A stretch of DNA of 64,000 nucleotides from DATFVA01 sp963832715 (lineage in GTDB: Bacteria > Bacteroidota > Ignavibacteria > Ignavibacteriales > Ignavibacteriaceae): positions 1-64,000 of the forward strand of contig CAWHVB010000002.1 of NCBI GenBank assembly GCA_963832715.1, in the 5' to 3' direction. How positions within the stretch are numbered: the first letter of the stretch is position 1; every line of letters begins with the position of its first letter. The translations under genes were made by a program, and so were the position numbers. Of this stretch, positions 45,788 to 54,094 are shown in pieces. The notes below the pieces were generated by a model. It saw nothing but the letters and a program-made list of their open reading frames with translations. It was not told the DNA's origin and searched no databases.

Positions 45788-47689
45788 TTGAAAAGATATT
45801 ATCTCTTTATTTTACTCATTTTATCGGCTGCCGGCGGTCTCCGCGCCCAGTCGGAGATAGATAGTCTTCAGTTTATCCTCGTGGAGAATCCTCTTAATCT
45901 TTTGTCAACAAAATTAGACAAGCAGCTCAATACATACTACCTGTCGTCAAAACTCTTTTATAACCAGGTCTTCGATAAATACTCCTTCGATGTTACAGAA
46001 GACTATAATTCAACATTCATAAAATCGGCCGATAAAAGTATAAGAGACGAGCAGTTCTTTTCAGCTTCTGCTGCATATAAGATTGCCCCGTTTATAAAAA
46101 TAGGTTTTATGGGTAATAATACAATCCTTTCAGATAACCGAAAAATCGAAATTAACCAGGCATCCGTTTCCAATGCTCTGGTTTTCAGCGACCTGACCCC
46201 CAGGAGCAATGTTCATCTTTCCCCTTTTTTCGGATATTCAAACAATAGGCAGATCGGTGAAATTGATAATGGTTTTATATACGGCGGTGAAGGGCTACTT
46301 GATAATTATGATATCTCAACTTTCAACCTGTCGTCAAGACTTAGATTCAGAAATGAAGATATATCTCCCCGTAAAAATTTAATAAGATATTTTAATCTTC
46401 TCGCAAACAGCGTATTCAATGAAAATGTCAGCAATTATATTACAACCGGTTACTCACAGAATAGGAAGGATTTTTATTATTCCGCAGATTCGATAATCTC
46501 AAATGAATATAATATTACTAATAATCTTCAGAGCAGGAATGAAACATCATACCTTCTCCAGGATGGATTAACGTATAATAATTTACTTGATGATTTCGGC
46601 CTGGATCTTACCGGCCGCCTTGACTGGAGAAATATTGATCGTGATACAAGATATCACCCGATGCAGGTTTTGTCTAATTCGGTCTTTGATACAAGGATTG
46701 AAGAATTGAAATTCGAGATTGAGTCAAATTTAAGTTATGTAACTTCTGCCTTTGCGGGAAGACTCAAGATAAATTACGCCGAAAGAGATGAGAAGCATAT
46801 AGCAAAGAACTTCCTCAACACAGGTTCCATCTTTTATGATGAGAGACAGGACCTGGAAAATCAGAAAAATAATAATTCGGCAAGAATTGCACTCTCTATG
46901 CTCGGCGACTGGAATATTTCAGGATCAGATAAACTCTCATTTAGTGTTTATCAGAATAAACTGAGGTATGATACTCCCAGTCCGGATAATTTTGACGACC
47001 GGGATGAACTTCTGTCAATTATCCGCTTAAGGTATGTCAGAGTACTGACCCCCTTTTTTAATACATTTCTTACTGCCGAAGGTACACAGAGTCATGTCGT
47101 GTATATATTTTCACAAAAAAGTTCAAATAATAATATTAACAGGATTCTTAAATTCTCTGCAGGAGGCGACTATCACGGTAAAAATGTAAGCTCAATAAAC
47201 GGTTTTGAAGTATCGGCAAATTATACTGTTTACGACTTCCGCGACCTGGTACCTAACCTGAGAAGCTTTTCTTTCCGTCAATTTACTGCCACCGACTCAA
47301 GTACAATCAATCTCGGCCGTAAATTTGCTTTTAAAAATTACGGGTATATTAAGCTTTCCCAGCAGGGTGAACTTAACTGGTCGGCGTTTGCAGAGAAGCC
47401 CACAAGGTACCTGCAGGAAATTTATGCGGAGCCGAAACTGATCCTGAAGTATTCAGATGTGAGTTTTGGGGTGGGAAGCAGGATTTTCTCTCTGATAACT
47501 TTTAATTACGAAGGTAGAACAAGAATCAAAGATTCTGATTATCTTAGCATAGGACCGTTGACAGAAATATTATGGCTTGTAGAAAATTCAATTTACCTGA
47601 AGGTATACGGCTGGTATGAATTTATAACAGTCGAAAAATCGAAGCGGCAGCAGGCCAATCTTTCTTTTGAAGTAAATTGGAATTTTTGA
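45788..47689 (+). CDS. Predicted outer-membrane beta-barrel protein, unknown function
   Basis: 633 residues from a TTG start with a signal peptide (LFILLILSAAGGLRAQ). The rest consists of alternating amphipathic strands rich in Asn, Tyr and Phe (KFSAGGDYHG, GFEVSANYTVYDFRDL), ending in a strand with a terminal aromatic (LSFEVNWNF), which fits an outer-membrane barrel. No plug or carboxypeptidase-like domain, so it is not a TonB receptor. I do not recognise the family. It lies between an Fn3 lipoprotein and an anti-sigma-type ATPase, all on the plus strand. Confidence 0.6.
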   Translation: MKRYYLFILLILSAAGGLRAQSEIDSLQFILVENPLNLLSTKLDKQLNTYYLSSKLFYNQVFDKYSFDVTEDYNSTFIKSADKSIRDEQFFSASAAYKIAPFIKIGFMGNNTILSDNRKIEINQASVSNALVFSDLTPRSNVHLSPFFGYSNNRQIGEIDNGFIYGGEGLLDNYDISTFNLSSRLRFRNEDISPRKNLIRYFNLLANSVFNENVSNYITTGYSQNRKDFYYSADSIISNEYNITNNLQSRNETSYLLQDGLTYNNLLDDFGLDLTGRLDWRNIDRDTRYHPMQVLSNSVFDTRIEELKFEIESNLSYVTSAFAGRLKINYAERDEKHIAKNFLNTGSIFYDERQDLENQKNNNSARIALSMLGDWNISGSDKLSFSVYQNKLRYDTPSPDNFDDRDELLSIIRLRYVRVLTPFFNTFLTAEGTQSHVVYIFSQKSSNNNINRILKFSAGGDYHGKNVSSINGFEVSANYTVYDFRDLVPNLRSFSFRQFTATDSSTINLGRKFAFKNYGYIKLSQQGELNWSAFAEKPTRYLQEIYAEPKLILKYSDVSFGVGSRIFSLITFNYEGRTRIKDSDYLSIGPLTEILWLVENSIYLKVYGWYEFITVEKSKRQQANLSFEVNWNF

Positions 47690-47741
47690 TTGGAATAAAA
47701 AATTTTTTTCCTATTTTACAAAATCAAATTCAGGAAACAAA

Positions 47742-48155
47742 TTGGCAGAAGAAAAATACTATCTCGAGATCGAGAGCGATCCGAATAATCTCATCACAGT
47801 TGAAGAATTCATAAACTACTTCTCAAAAGATCTCGGACTGGATGATGATAAATTGTCCGCTTTGCTCCTTGCTGTAACTGAAGCTACTACAAATGCTATC
47901 ATACACGCTAACAAGAGCGACAAGACAAAACTTGTACAGATCACCGCCAAAGTTATTGAGGGAAAATTATATATCACCATTAAAGATCAGGGTCCCGGTT
48001 TTCAGCCTGAAGAAGTCCCCGATCCAACAGACCCCGAAAATCTTCTCAAAGATTCAGGAAGAGGGTTGTATTTAATGCGAGTTTATATGGACGACCTGAG
48101 ATATAATATCACCCCTGAAGGAACTGAAACAATCCTTGTTTTGAATATTACTTAA
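47742..48155 (+). CDS. Anti-sigma factor/serine kinase-type ATPase (RsbW-like)
   Basis: 137 residues of the HATPase_c_2 group from a TTG start. N-box EATTNAIIHA (E47, N51), G1 box DQGPGF (82-87) and G2 box GRGLYLM (106-112) make up the ATP lid and site. Related proteins bind a sigma factor or phosphorylate an STAS-domain antagonist. No STAS protein or sigma factor is adjacent. A terminator hairpin lies 80 bp downstream. Confidence 0.88.
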   Translation: MAEEKYYLEIESDPNNLITVEEFINYFSKDLGLDDDKLSALLLAVTEATTNAIIHANKSDKTKLVQITAKVIEGKLYITIKDQGPGFQPEEVPDPTDPENLLKDSGRGLYLMRVYMDDLRYNITPEGTETILVLNIT

Positions 48156-48204
48156 TGGATTTGAGACAGCTGTTCTGATCACCTTATGTACTAAATTGTG
48201 ACAC

Positions 48205-48217
48205 TGACATTTTGTCA
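48205..48217. promoter_or_regulatory. 13-bp palindrome TGACATTTTGTCA
   Basis: Arms TGACA and TGTCA around TTT. It is preceded by GACAC as in the copy at 62644-62656 (read on the other strand), and a second palindrome lies 138 bp to the right, matching the 139-bp spacing of the 62.5-kb pair. Confidence 0.6.
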
Positions 48218-48234
48218 TATGTAAATTTTTACAA

Positions 48235-48265
48235 CAGTGAAAAACTGCTTGTTTTCACTGTTTTT
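48235..48265 (+). terminator. Terminator after anti-sigma-type ATPase
   Basis: Stem CAGTGAAAA (48235-48243) and TTTTCACTG (48252-48260), followed by five T. Confidence 0.75.
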
Positions 48266-48342
48266 CGATTGTCTCAATATGATATCAACTCCGTCATAAC
48301 TCCGTCATTTCCCCGATATTAATCCGGCACTCATTAGGCGAC

Positions 48343-48355
48343 TGACAATTTGTCA
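48343..48355. promoter_or_regulatory. 13-bp palindrome TGACAATTTGTCA
   Basis: Same arms as 48205-48217. The flank ACTGACAnTTTGTCAAAGGT is shared with 62505-62517 read on the minus strand. Confidence 0.6.
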
Positions 48356-48472
48356 AAGGTGTTTAATAAATACACAGAAAATATACTATTAGATCCTCTA
48401 TAAGCTTCCTATAAATCCTAAAATTCGTGATGAAATTCCTGCAGGTATCTTTGAAATTGGTCGTGCCTTGTT

Positions 48473-49393
48473 TTAGACTAGTTTGATCAGTTTACTTACT
48501 TCTTGTGCGGAATTCTGCAGAGAGGAAAGTTCGTTGTCTTCAAGTTTCATTTCAATAATTTGCTCAATGCCGTTTCTTCCGAGTTTAACCGGTACTCCGC
48601 AGAAAACATTATGGATTCCGTACTCGCCATCCAGCCATGCGGAACAAGGAAGTATACGGTTCCTGTTCTTTACAATAGAATCAACTATTTCTACTGCTGC
48701 ACTCGACGGAGCGTAATAGGCACTCCCGCTTTTTAGATAATTCACGATTTCAATCCCGCCCTTTCGTGTCCTTTCCACAATGGAGGAAATCTTTTCTTTC
48801 GACATTAACTGCGTTAAAGGTATGCCTGATATACTTGTCTGACTGATTAAAGGTACCATCGAGTCCCCGTGTCCTCCCAGAACCATTGTACTTACATCCT
48901 TCACCGAAACTTTTAGTTCCTGTGATATGAACAGGCGGAAACGAGAGGTGTCGAGAATTCCTGCCATCCCTATTATCCGGCTGCTTTCAAAGCCGCTTGT
49001 TTTAAAGGCAGCATAGCACATAAGATCAAGAGGATTTGAAACGACTATAATAATGCTCTGAGGAGAGTATTCAATCACTTTTGCAGTGGATTCCTTTACA
49101 ATGGCAGCATTAGCTTTCAACAAGTCGTCGCGGCTCATACCCGGCTTCCTTGCTAGCCCCGCAGTAATCATAACTATATCTGATAACGATGTATCTTTGT
49201 AATCATTTGTACCGGTAACTTCTGTGTCAAATCCTTCAACAGAACTGCTCTGCCGTATATCAAGAGCCTTACCCTGGGGAAGACCCTCAATAATATCAAG
49301 CAGAACAATATTTTCGGCAAGCTGTTTTTCAGCAAGACGCTGAACGGCAGCTGCTCCCACATTACCTGCTCCTATAACAGTAATTTTTTTCAT
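48473..49393 (-). CDS. Malate dehydrogenase (LDH-like), paralogue 1
   Basis: 306 residues from ATG 49393 (MKKITVIGAG). The NAD motif GAGNVG and the Asp of LLDI set NAD specificity. The active loop GLARKPGMSRDDLL has the Arg pattern of malate rather than lactate dehydrogenases, and catalytic His is in VLGGHGDSMVP. It interconverts malate and oxaloacetate. It is more diverged than its divergent neighbour at 49542 (for instance Cys/Ser substitutions in the C-terminal half), and both being needed is not obvious. Confidence 0.85.
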   Translation of the reverse strand: MKKITVIGAGNVGAAAVQRLAEKQLAENIVLLDIIEGLPQGKALDIRQSSSVEGFDTEVTGTNDYKDTSLSDIVMITAGLARKPGMSRDDLLKANAAIVKESTAKVIEYSPQSIIIVVSNPLDLMCYAAFKTSGFESSRIIGMAGILDTSRFRLFISQELKVSVKDVSTMVLGGHGDSMVPLISQTSISGIPLTQLMSKEKISSIVERTRKGGIEIVNYLKSGSAYYAPSSAAVEIVDSIVKNRNRILPCSAWLDGEYGIHNVFCGVPVKLGRNGIEQIIEMKLEDNELSSLQNSAQEVSKLIKLV

Positions 49394-49488
49394 AGTCTGG
49401 TCCCTGAAAAAAGAGTTTACCAAAATATAGAATATCCCCGGAGCTTTGCAAATGGAAGCATACATATTTATTTTTGCTTATTAGACAA

Positions 49489-49511
49489 TGTCCCGGTTTG
49501 TTCCCGGGACA
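49489..49511. promoter_or_regulatory. Hairpin in the leader of mdh (49542)
   Basis: Stem TGTCCCGG (49489-49496) and CCGGGACA (49504-49511) with a 7-nt loop, 30 nt before the mdh start. No T-run follows, so a simple terminator is unlikely. Possibly a transcript-stabilising or operator-like element. Confidence 0.4.
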
Positions 49512-49541
49512 CAAAATTCATTAAAACTAAGAGGAACAATT

Positions 49542-50507
49542 ATGGGAAGGAAGAAAATAGCATTAATAGGCGGCGGACAAATTGGCGGAGTATTGGCTCA
49601 GCTTATAGCTATGAAAAGACTCGGTGATGTGGTATTATATGATATAGTTGAAGATATGCCCCAGGGTAAAACCCTTGATATCGGAGAGGCAGCAAGGATC
49701 GATGGGTTCGATGCAAATGTAACAGGAACAAATAATTACAAAGACATCGAAAATTCTGATTTAATAATTATCACTGCAGGATTACCAAGAAAACCTGGTA
49801 TGAGCAGAGATGATCTTCTTACAACCAATGCAAAGATCATGAATACGGTTGCCGAGAATGTTAAAAAATTTGCACCGAACGCAATCGTTTTGATTATTTC
49901 CAATCCTCTCGATGCAATGGTTACTTTATTTAAGAAAGTAACCGGATTCGATCACAGCCGTGTGCTTGGCCAGGCTGGTGTACTGGATTCCTCAAGATTC
50001 TCAACTTTTATTGCCTGGGAACTGGGAGTTTCCGTAAAGGATGTTAATACCATGGTTCTCGGAGGACATGGCGATACAATGGTTCCTATCATCCGTTATG
50101 CAAATGTAAACGGCATCCCTGTTATGGAGCTGCTTGAAAAGAAATACAACGATAAAGCAAAAGCTCAGGAAGTAATGGATGCTATTGTACAGAGAACCAA
50201 AATGGCTGGCGGTGAAGTTGTAAAACTGCTGAAGACAGGTTCTGCATTCTATTCCCCCGCAGCTGCAGCAATCGCTATGGCAGAAGCAATCCTGAGAGAT
50301 GAAAAAAGAGTACTTCCTGTATGTGCATATCTCGATGGTGAATTTGGTGTTAAGGGTTATTATGTCGGCGTACCCGCAGTTCTTGGCGCTAATGGTGTTG
50401 AAAAGGTAGTTGAATTTACTCTTGATGAGCAGGAACAGTCACTTCTCGATAATTCCGTTAAGGCAGTTAAATCTCTCGTCGCTGATATGGAAAGATTAGG
50501 ATTCTGA
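49542..50507 (+). CDS. mdh: Malate dehydrogenase (LDH-like), paralogue 2
   Basis: 321 residues from ATG 49542 with GAGGAA six bases upstream; an earlier frame extension begins in the leader hairpin and is not used. NAD motif GGGQIGG, Asp in LYDI, active loop GLPRKPGMSRDDLL, catalytic His in VLGGHGDTMVP. The protein matches the canonical Mdh3 type of Chlorobi/Ignavibacteria well. TCA-cycle enzyme. A strong bidirectional terminator follows. Confidence 0.94.
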   Translation: MGRKKIALIGGGQIGGVLAQLIAMKRLGDVVLYDIVEDMPQGKTLDIGEAARIDGFDANVTGTNNYKDIENSDLIIITAGLPRKPGMSRDDLLTTNAKIMNTVAENVKKFAPNAIVLIISNPLDAMVTLFKKVTGFDHSRVLGQAGVLDSSRFSTFIAWELGVSVKDVNTMVLGGHGDTMVPIIRYANVNGIPVMELLEKKYNDKAKAQEVMDAIVQRTKMAGGEVVKLLKTGSAFYSPAAAAIAMAEAILRDEKRVLPVCAYLDGEFGVKGYYVGVPAVLGANGVEKVVEFTLDEQEQSLLDNSVKAVKSLVADMERLGF

Positions 50508-50529
50508 TTTATTCGGACACCTTTAAAAT

Positions 50530-50560
50530 GAAAAAACCCTCTGCATAAGAGGGTTTCTTC
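50530..50560. terminator. Bidirectional terminator between mdh and rpmA
   Basis: Stem AAACCCTCT (50534-50542) and AGAGGGTTT (50548-50556) with loop GCATA, flanked by A- and T-rich tracts. Confidence 0.88.
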
Positions 50561-50577
50561 TTTTAATTAAACTTTTA

Positions 50578-50832
50578 TCAGGACGGAAATACATTAACAA
50601 ATTGTCTGTCGCCGCGTCTTCTTTCAAACTTTACAATCCCATCGGCAACTGCAAATAAAGTATCATCCCCGCCTTTTTTAACGTTAACACCAGGATGAAA
50701 CTTCGTGCCTCTTTGTCTTACCAGAATATTTCCGGCAATTACTTTTTCGCCGCCGAATCTCTTTACTCCCAGCCGCTGAGCATTACTATCTCTGCCGTTC
50801 CTGGATGAGCCTTGACCTTTTTTATGAGCCAT
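50578..50832 (-). CDS. rpmA: 50S ribosomal protein L27
   Basis: 84 residues: MAHKKGQGSSRNGRDSNAQR is the conserved N-terminus that reaches the peptidyl-transferase centre, with VKRFGGEKVIAGNILVRQRG after it. No cleavable leader as in Firmicutes. 17 bp after rplU. Confidence 0.98.
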   Translation of the reverse strand: MAHKKGQGSSRNGRDSNAQRLGVKRFGGEKVIAGNILVRQRGTKFHPGVNVKKGGDDTLFAVADGIVKFERRRGDRQFVNVFPS

Positions 50833-50849
50833 TCTAAAATCTCCTTCTG

Positions 50850-51158
50850 TTAACCTATACTGGTAATTTCAATTCTGGTAAGCTGCTGTCTGTGTCCGTT
50901 TTTCTTCTGGTAGTTCGTTCTTCTCTTCTTCTTAAAAATAATTACCTTATCGTCTTTAATATGCTCAAGTACTTTAGCAGTTACTTTCATCTTTGCTACT
51001 GACGGTGCACCGATCTTAAAACTCTTATCATCTGAAAAAAGAAGTATCTGATCAAAAGAAACTTCAGAATCAGGTTCTGCATTCAATTTCGGAACGTAGT
51101 ATTTACCTTTTTCTTCAACCTTAAACTGTTGACCTGAGATATTAACAACAGCAAACAT
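50850..51158 (-). CDS. rplU: 50S ribosomal protein L21
   Basis: 102 residues beginning MFAVVNISGQQFKVEEKGKY, with FKKKRRTNYQKKNGHRQQLT near the C-terminus. First gene of the rplU-rpmA pair. The 220 bp upstream should hold the promoter. Confidence 0.98.
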   Translation of the reverse strand: MFAVVNISGQQFKVEEKGKYYVPKLNAEPDSEVSFDQILLFSDDKSFKIGAPSVAKMKVTAKVLEHIKDDKVIIFKKKRRTNYQKKNGHRQQLTRIEITSIG

Positions 51159-51379
51159 TTACTTAACCTTTCTGAAAAATTTAGACATCAAAGTTAACAA
51201 TTTGAATAGCATTTGTCAATTCTTATAAGAGGAAAAAACAGGGGATCTGAACACCCGGAACCTTCAAAAAGGCTTAAATAATGCAATATTAAAAGAGATC
51301 CGCTATAATACTCAGGTATAAGCCGGGTTCAGAGTTAAGTGCAGGATCAGAATGAAGGTCTGATTGTACCGATTCTATT

Positions 51380-52408
51380 TCATTTTTTGAGCCTGAAGGA
51401 AAACTCACTTCCTTTTCCGGGTTCGCTTTTTACTTCTACTTTTGAACCGTGCGCCTCTATTATGTGCTTTACTATGGCCAGGCCGAGCCCGGTACCGCCG
51501 ACTGCCCTTGACCGGCCTTTATCCACCCTGAAGAACCGCTCAAATATCCGGGGAATATCCTCAATTGGAATCCCGATTCCTGTATCGCGGATTATTATTC
51601 TTCCGTAATCATCCCCCTCTTCTACACTGATCGTAATGGAACCGGTTTCTGTGTATTTTATGGCATTTGTAAGCAGATTAACAAGCACTTGTTTAAGCTT
51701 ATTTTTATCGCCGAATAATTGAAGTTTTTCCCTTACCGGCTGAAGGACCAGACTAATATTTTTCCCATCTGCAACCGGTTTCATTTCAGTGATTATATGT
51801 TCAAGGTATTCTTTTACAGGAAAATATCTGAAGCTCATTCTCATTTCACCTGACTCAATCATAGAAATATCAATCAGGTCATTCAGCAGATTATTCAGAT
51901 TAATAGTATGCTGATTTGCTTTAGCAAGAAAATTTTTGTTGACTTTCTCATCGTTAAGCGCCCCATTTAAGAGTGTTTCAATGTACCCCTGTATTGAAAA
52001 AATCGGGGTACGCAGTTCGTGCGAAACATTTCCTAAAAATTCTGTCCTTATTCTTTCAAGGCGTTTCAGATATTCTACATCGCTGCTTGCCTTAATGAAC
52101 ATTTCTTTAATTTCTTCCTCTATTCCCCGAAGGCTGCCGTTAAGATGGATCTCTTCGGCCGATTTGTAATTATTTTTTCTGATGTTTGCGATTATATTTC
52201 TTATCTCTTCGAGTTCCCTTAATCTTTTGCCCCCTATCATGCTAAGCAAAAATAAACTGACAATAAGAATAATAATGATGAGGAGTATCTTCCCCGGAAC
52301 AGGTTCTATCACAAAGATGATTGTAGAAATAAATACAGCATCAAAGATTAAAAATTCAGGCAGGAATATCTTTGCAGAGCTAAGATTTAATTTTAATTCA
52401 TTCCACAC
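51380..52408 (-). CDS. Sensor histidine kinase, PhoR-like
   Basis: 342 residues with two N-terminal helices (about 17-57) and almost no external loop. The H-box is SHELRTPIFSIQGY, N-box LVNLLTNAIKYT, G1 DTGIGI, F and G2 GTGLGLAIVKHI. It should phosphorylate the regulator encoded just upstream, whose end it overlaps by 11 bp. The lack of a periplasmic domain means the signal is sensed in the membrane or through a partner, as for Pst-linked PhoR. Confidence 0.93.
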   Translation of the reverse strand: MWNELKLNLSSAKIFLPEFLIFDAVFISTIIFVIEPVPGKILLIIIILIVSLFLLSMIGGKRLRELEEIRNIIANIRKNNYKSAEEIHLNGSLRGIEEEIKEMFIKASSDVEYLKRLERIRTEFLGNVSHELRTPIFSIQGYIETLLNGALNDEKVNKNFLAKANQHTINLNNLLNDLIDISMIESGEMRMSFRYFPVKEYLEHIITEMKPVADGKNISLVLQPVREKLQLFGDKNKLKQVLVNLLTNAIKYTETGSITISVEEGDDYGRIIIRDTGIGIPIEDIPRIFERFFRVDKGRSRAVGGTGLGLAIVKHIIEAHGSKVEVKSEPGKGSEFSFRLKK

Positions 52409-53084
52409 TTTTGAATCTGTATCCTACACCTTTTATGGTTTCAATCAGGTCGGAATACTCAGCTAATTTCTCTCTTATTTTCCGTATATGGACATCTACC
52501 GTCCGGTCGACCACATACACATCCGCGCCCCATACTGTCCTTAATAATGAATCACGGCTGAATACCTTGCCTGGATTATTCGCAAGGAAATATAATAGTT
52601 CAAATTCTTTTCTCGGCAGTACTGCCTGATTACCATCTATATGTACAGCATATTTCTCCCTGTCGATCTTCAAAGGACCTATTTCTAATGAAACAGGCTG
52701 GTTCTTTTCATCTTTGGATGTTTTTCTAAGGTTTGCATTGACCCTTGCTATAAGCTTTTTAGGAGAGATTGGTTTCTTAATATAATCACTTGCACCGAGT
52801 TCAAGTCCTTTTATTTCATCAGCCTCCGCACCTTTGGCAGTAAGAAAAATGACAGGTATTTCAGCGTAGGCTTTATTCTCCCTGATACGTTTACAAACTT
52901 CGTAACCATCGATATCAGGCATCATAATATCAAGTATTATCAGATCGGGCTTCATTGTAACCTTCTGAAGAGCTTCAAGCCCGTCGTAAGCTGTAATCAC
53001 CTCGAAGCCGTCCTGGTTGAGATTATATTCCAGGAACTCCACAATATCTTTTTCATCATCAACTAAAAGTACTTTTGGTTTCAT
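52398..53084 (-). CDS. Response regulator, OmpR/PhoB family
   Basis: 228 residues: receiver with D9/D10, phosphoacceptor D52 (ILDIMMP) and K104 (IKKPI), then a winged-helix DNA-binding domain (LPRKEFELLYFLANNPGKVF, DVHIRKIREKL). Its start overlaps the oxidoreductase stop by 4 bp, so the two-component pair is translated from the long xseA operon and may answer to it. Confidence 0.94.
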   Translation of the reverse strand: MKPKVLLVDDEKDIVEFLEYNLNQDGFEVITAYDGLEALQKVTMKPDLIILDIMMPDIDGYEVCKRIRENKAYAEIPVIFLTAKGAEADEIKGLELGASDYIKKPISPKKLIARVNANLRKTSKDEKNQPVSLEIGPLKIDREKYAVHIDGNQAVLPRKEFELLYFLANNPGKVFSRDSLLRTVWGADVYVVDRTVDVHIRKIREKLAEYSDLIETIKGVGYRFKSVE

Positions 53085-54094
53085 GTCTGCTTTATATTTA
53101 TTTCAGTTTTCTTCGCAGCCGATTGATACATAGCATCAATCACACGCATCCTGGACAGAGCTTCATCTGCCGGGGAGAAGACAGGATTAAGTCCTCTGAC
53201 CGCTCCGATAAAACTTTTTAATTCATTAAGATATGACTTCTTAAAAAGGTTCATTGCACTCTCAGTCTGTGAAGGTGTCAGGTCCATAAACTGTTCATCG
53301 ATCTTCTTGTTAATCCTGAACGGGTTAAGTGACGCATTTCCTTTTGTTCCGTACACATTAAAATAAAAAAGATCTTTCTCAAGCGGGATCGACCAGCTTG
53401 TCTCCATACTAATAACAGCATTATTTTTGCATCTTAGCATACTGATCGAACTGTCTTCAACGTTTTTAGTATTCATGGAAAAATTCTGAGTTGATACACT
53501 TGTTACTGGAGGATAATCAAGAAGCCATAGTGCAAGGTCTAGCAGGAGAATGCTTAAATCAATAATAACCCCGCCGCCCGATTCTTCTTTTCTTGTAAAC
53601 CATTTTTCGCTGCTGCTTTGCCTTCTGATCCATCCGCATTTAACATAGAATGGTTCGCCTATCTCACCGGAGCTGATAAGACTTCTCAGGATCATTGCAT
53701 CCGGCCGGTACCTCAGGTTCATTCCTACCATAACCTTAGTCTTCGATTTTTTCGCTGCATCGATTATTGGTTTGGCTTCGGCATAGGTTCTGGCAAGTGG
53801 CTTTTCAACAAGCACATCTTTTTTTTCTTTCAGGCAGGCAATAGCTGTTTCTTTATGGAGATGTGTTGGTGTTGCAACAATAACTGCATCCGCCTCAGCC
53901 TCTGAAAGAAGTGCTTTATAATCGGTGTATCTTCCTTCTATATTAAACTTATCGGCGATTGTGTTGAGCCGGTTTTTATTAATTTCGGCTACTGCTGTAA
54001 CCTTAACATTATTCATCTTCATGAGGTTAGGAAGGTGGACCAGCTGAACTATTCCACCTAAACCAATTATTGCAAGATTAGTTTTATCGCTCAA
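53081..54094 (-). CDS. Gfo/Idh/MocA-family oxidoreductase
   Basis: 337 residues: Rossmann motif GLGGIVQLVHLPNL, adenine-side ATPTHLHKE and EKPLARTYAE (the Lys of the family's EKP motif), then an alpha/beta domain with YHHSMN-like variation. The family dehydrogenates sugars or related polyols with NAD(P); the substrate is unknown. It overlaps dxs and the regulator gene by 4 bp each. Confidence 0.88.
   Translation of the reverse strand: MSDKTNLAIIGLGGIVQLVHLPNLMKMNNVKVTAVAEINKNRLNTIADKFNIEGRYTDYKALLSEAEADAVIVATPTHLHKETAIACLKEKKDVLVEKPLARTYAEAKPIIDAAKKSKTKVMVGMNLRYRPDAMILRSLISSGEIGEPFYVKCGWIRRQSSSEKWFTRKEESGGGVIIDLSILLLDLALWLLDYPPVTSVSTQNFSMNTKNVEDSSISMLRCKNNAVISMETSWSIPLEKDLFYFNVYGTKGNASLNPFRINKKIDEQFMDLTPSQTESAMNLFKKSYLNELKSFIGAVRGLNPVFSPADEALSRMRVIDAMYQSAAKKTEINIKQT

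Larger units (their letters stand above)
48156..48472. other. Convergent intergenic region with paired palindromes
   Basis: 317 bp between two gene 3' ends. It holds two 13-bp palindromes (48205-48217 and 48343-48355) and one terminator. A promoter role for either flanking gene is impossible by position, so a small RNA or a mobile repeat is the more natural reading. No open frame of note was seen. Confidence 0.55.

Noticed and set aside
48235..48265. Hairpin first considered part of the palindrome pair at 48 kb
   Set aside because: It has a T-run and fits a terminator for the gene ending at 48155; the 62-kb region has no equivalent hairpin.
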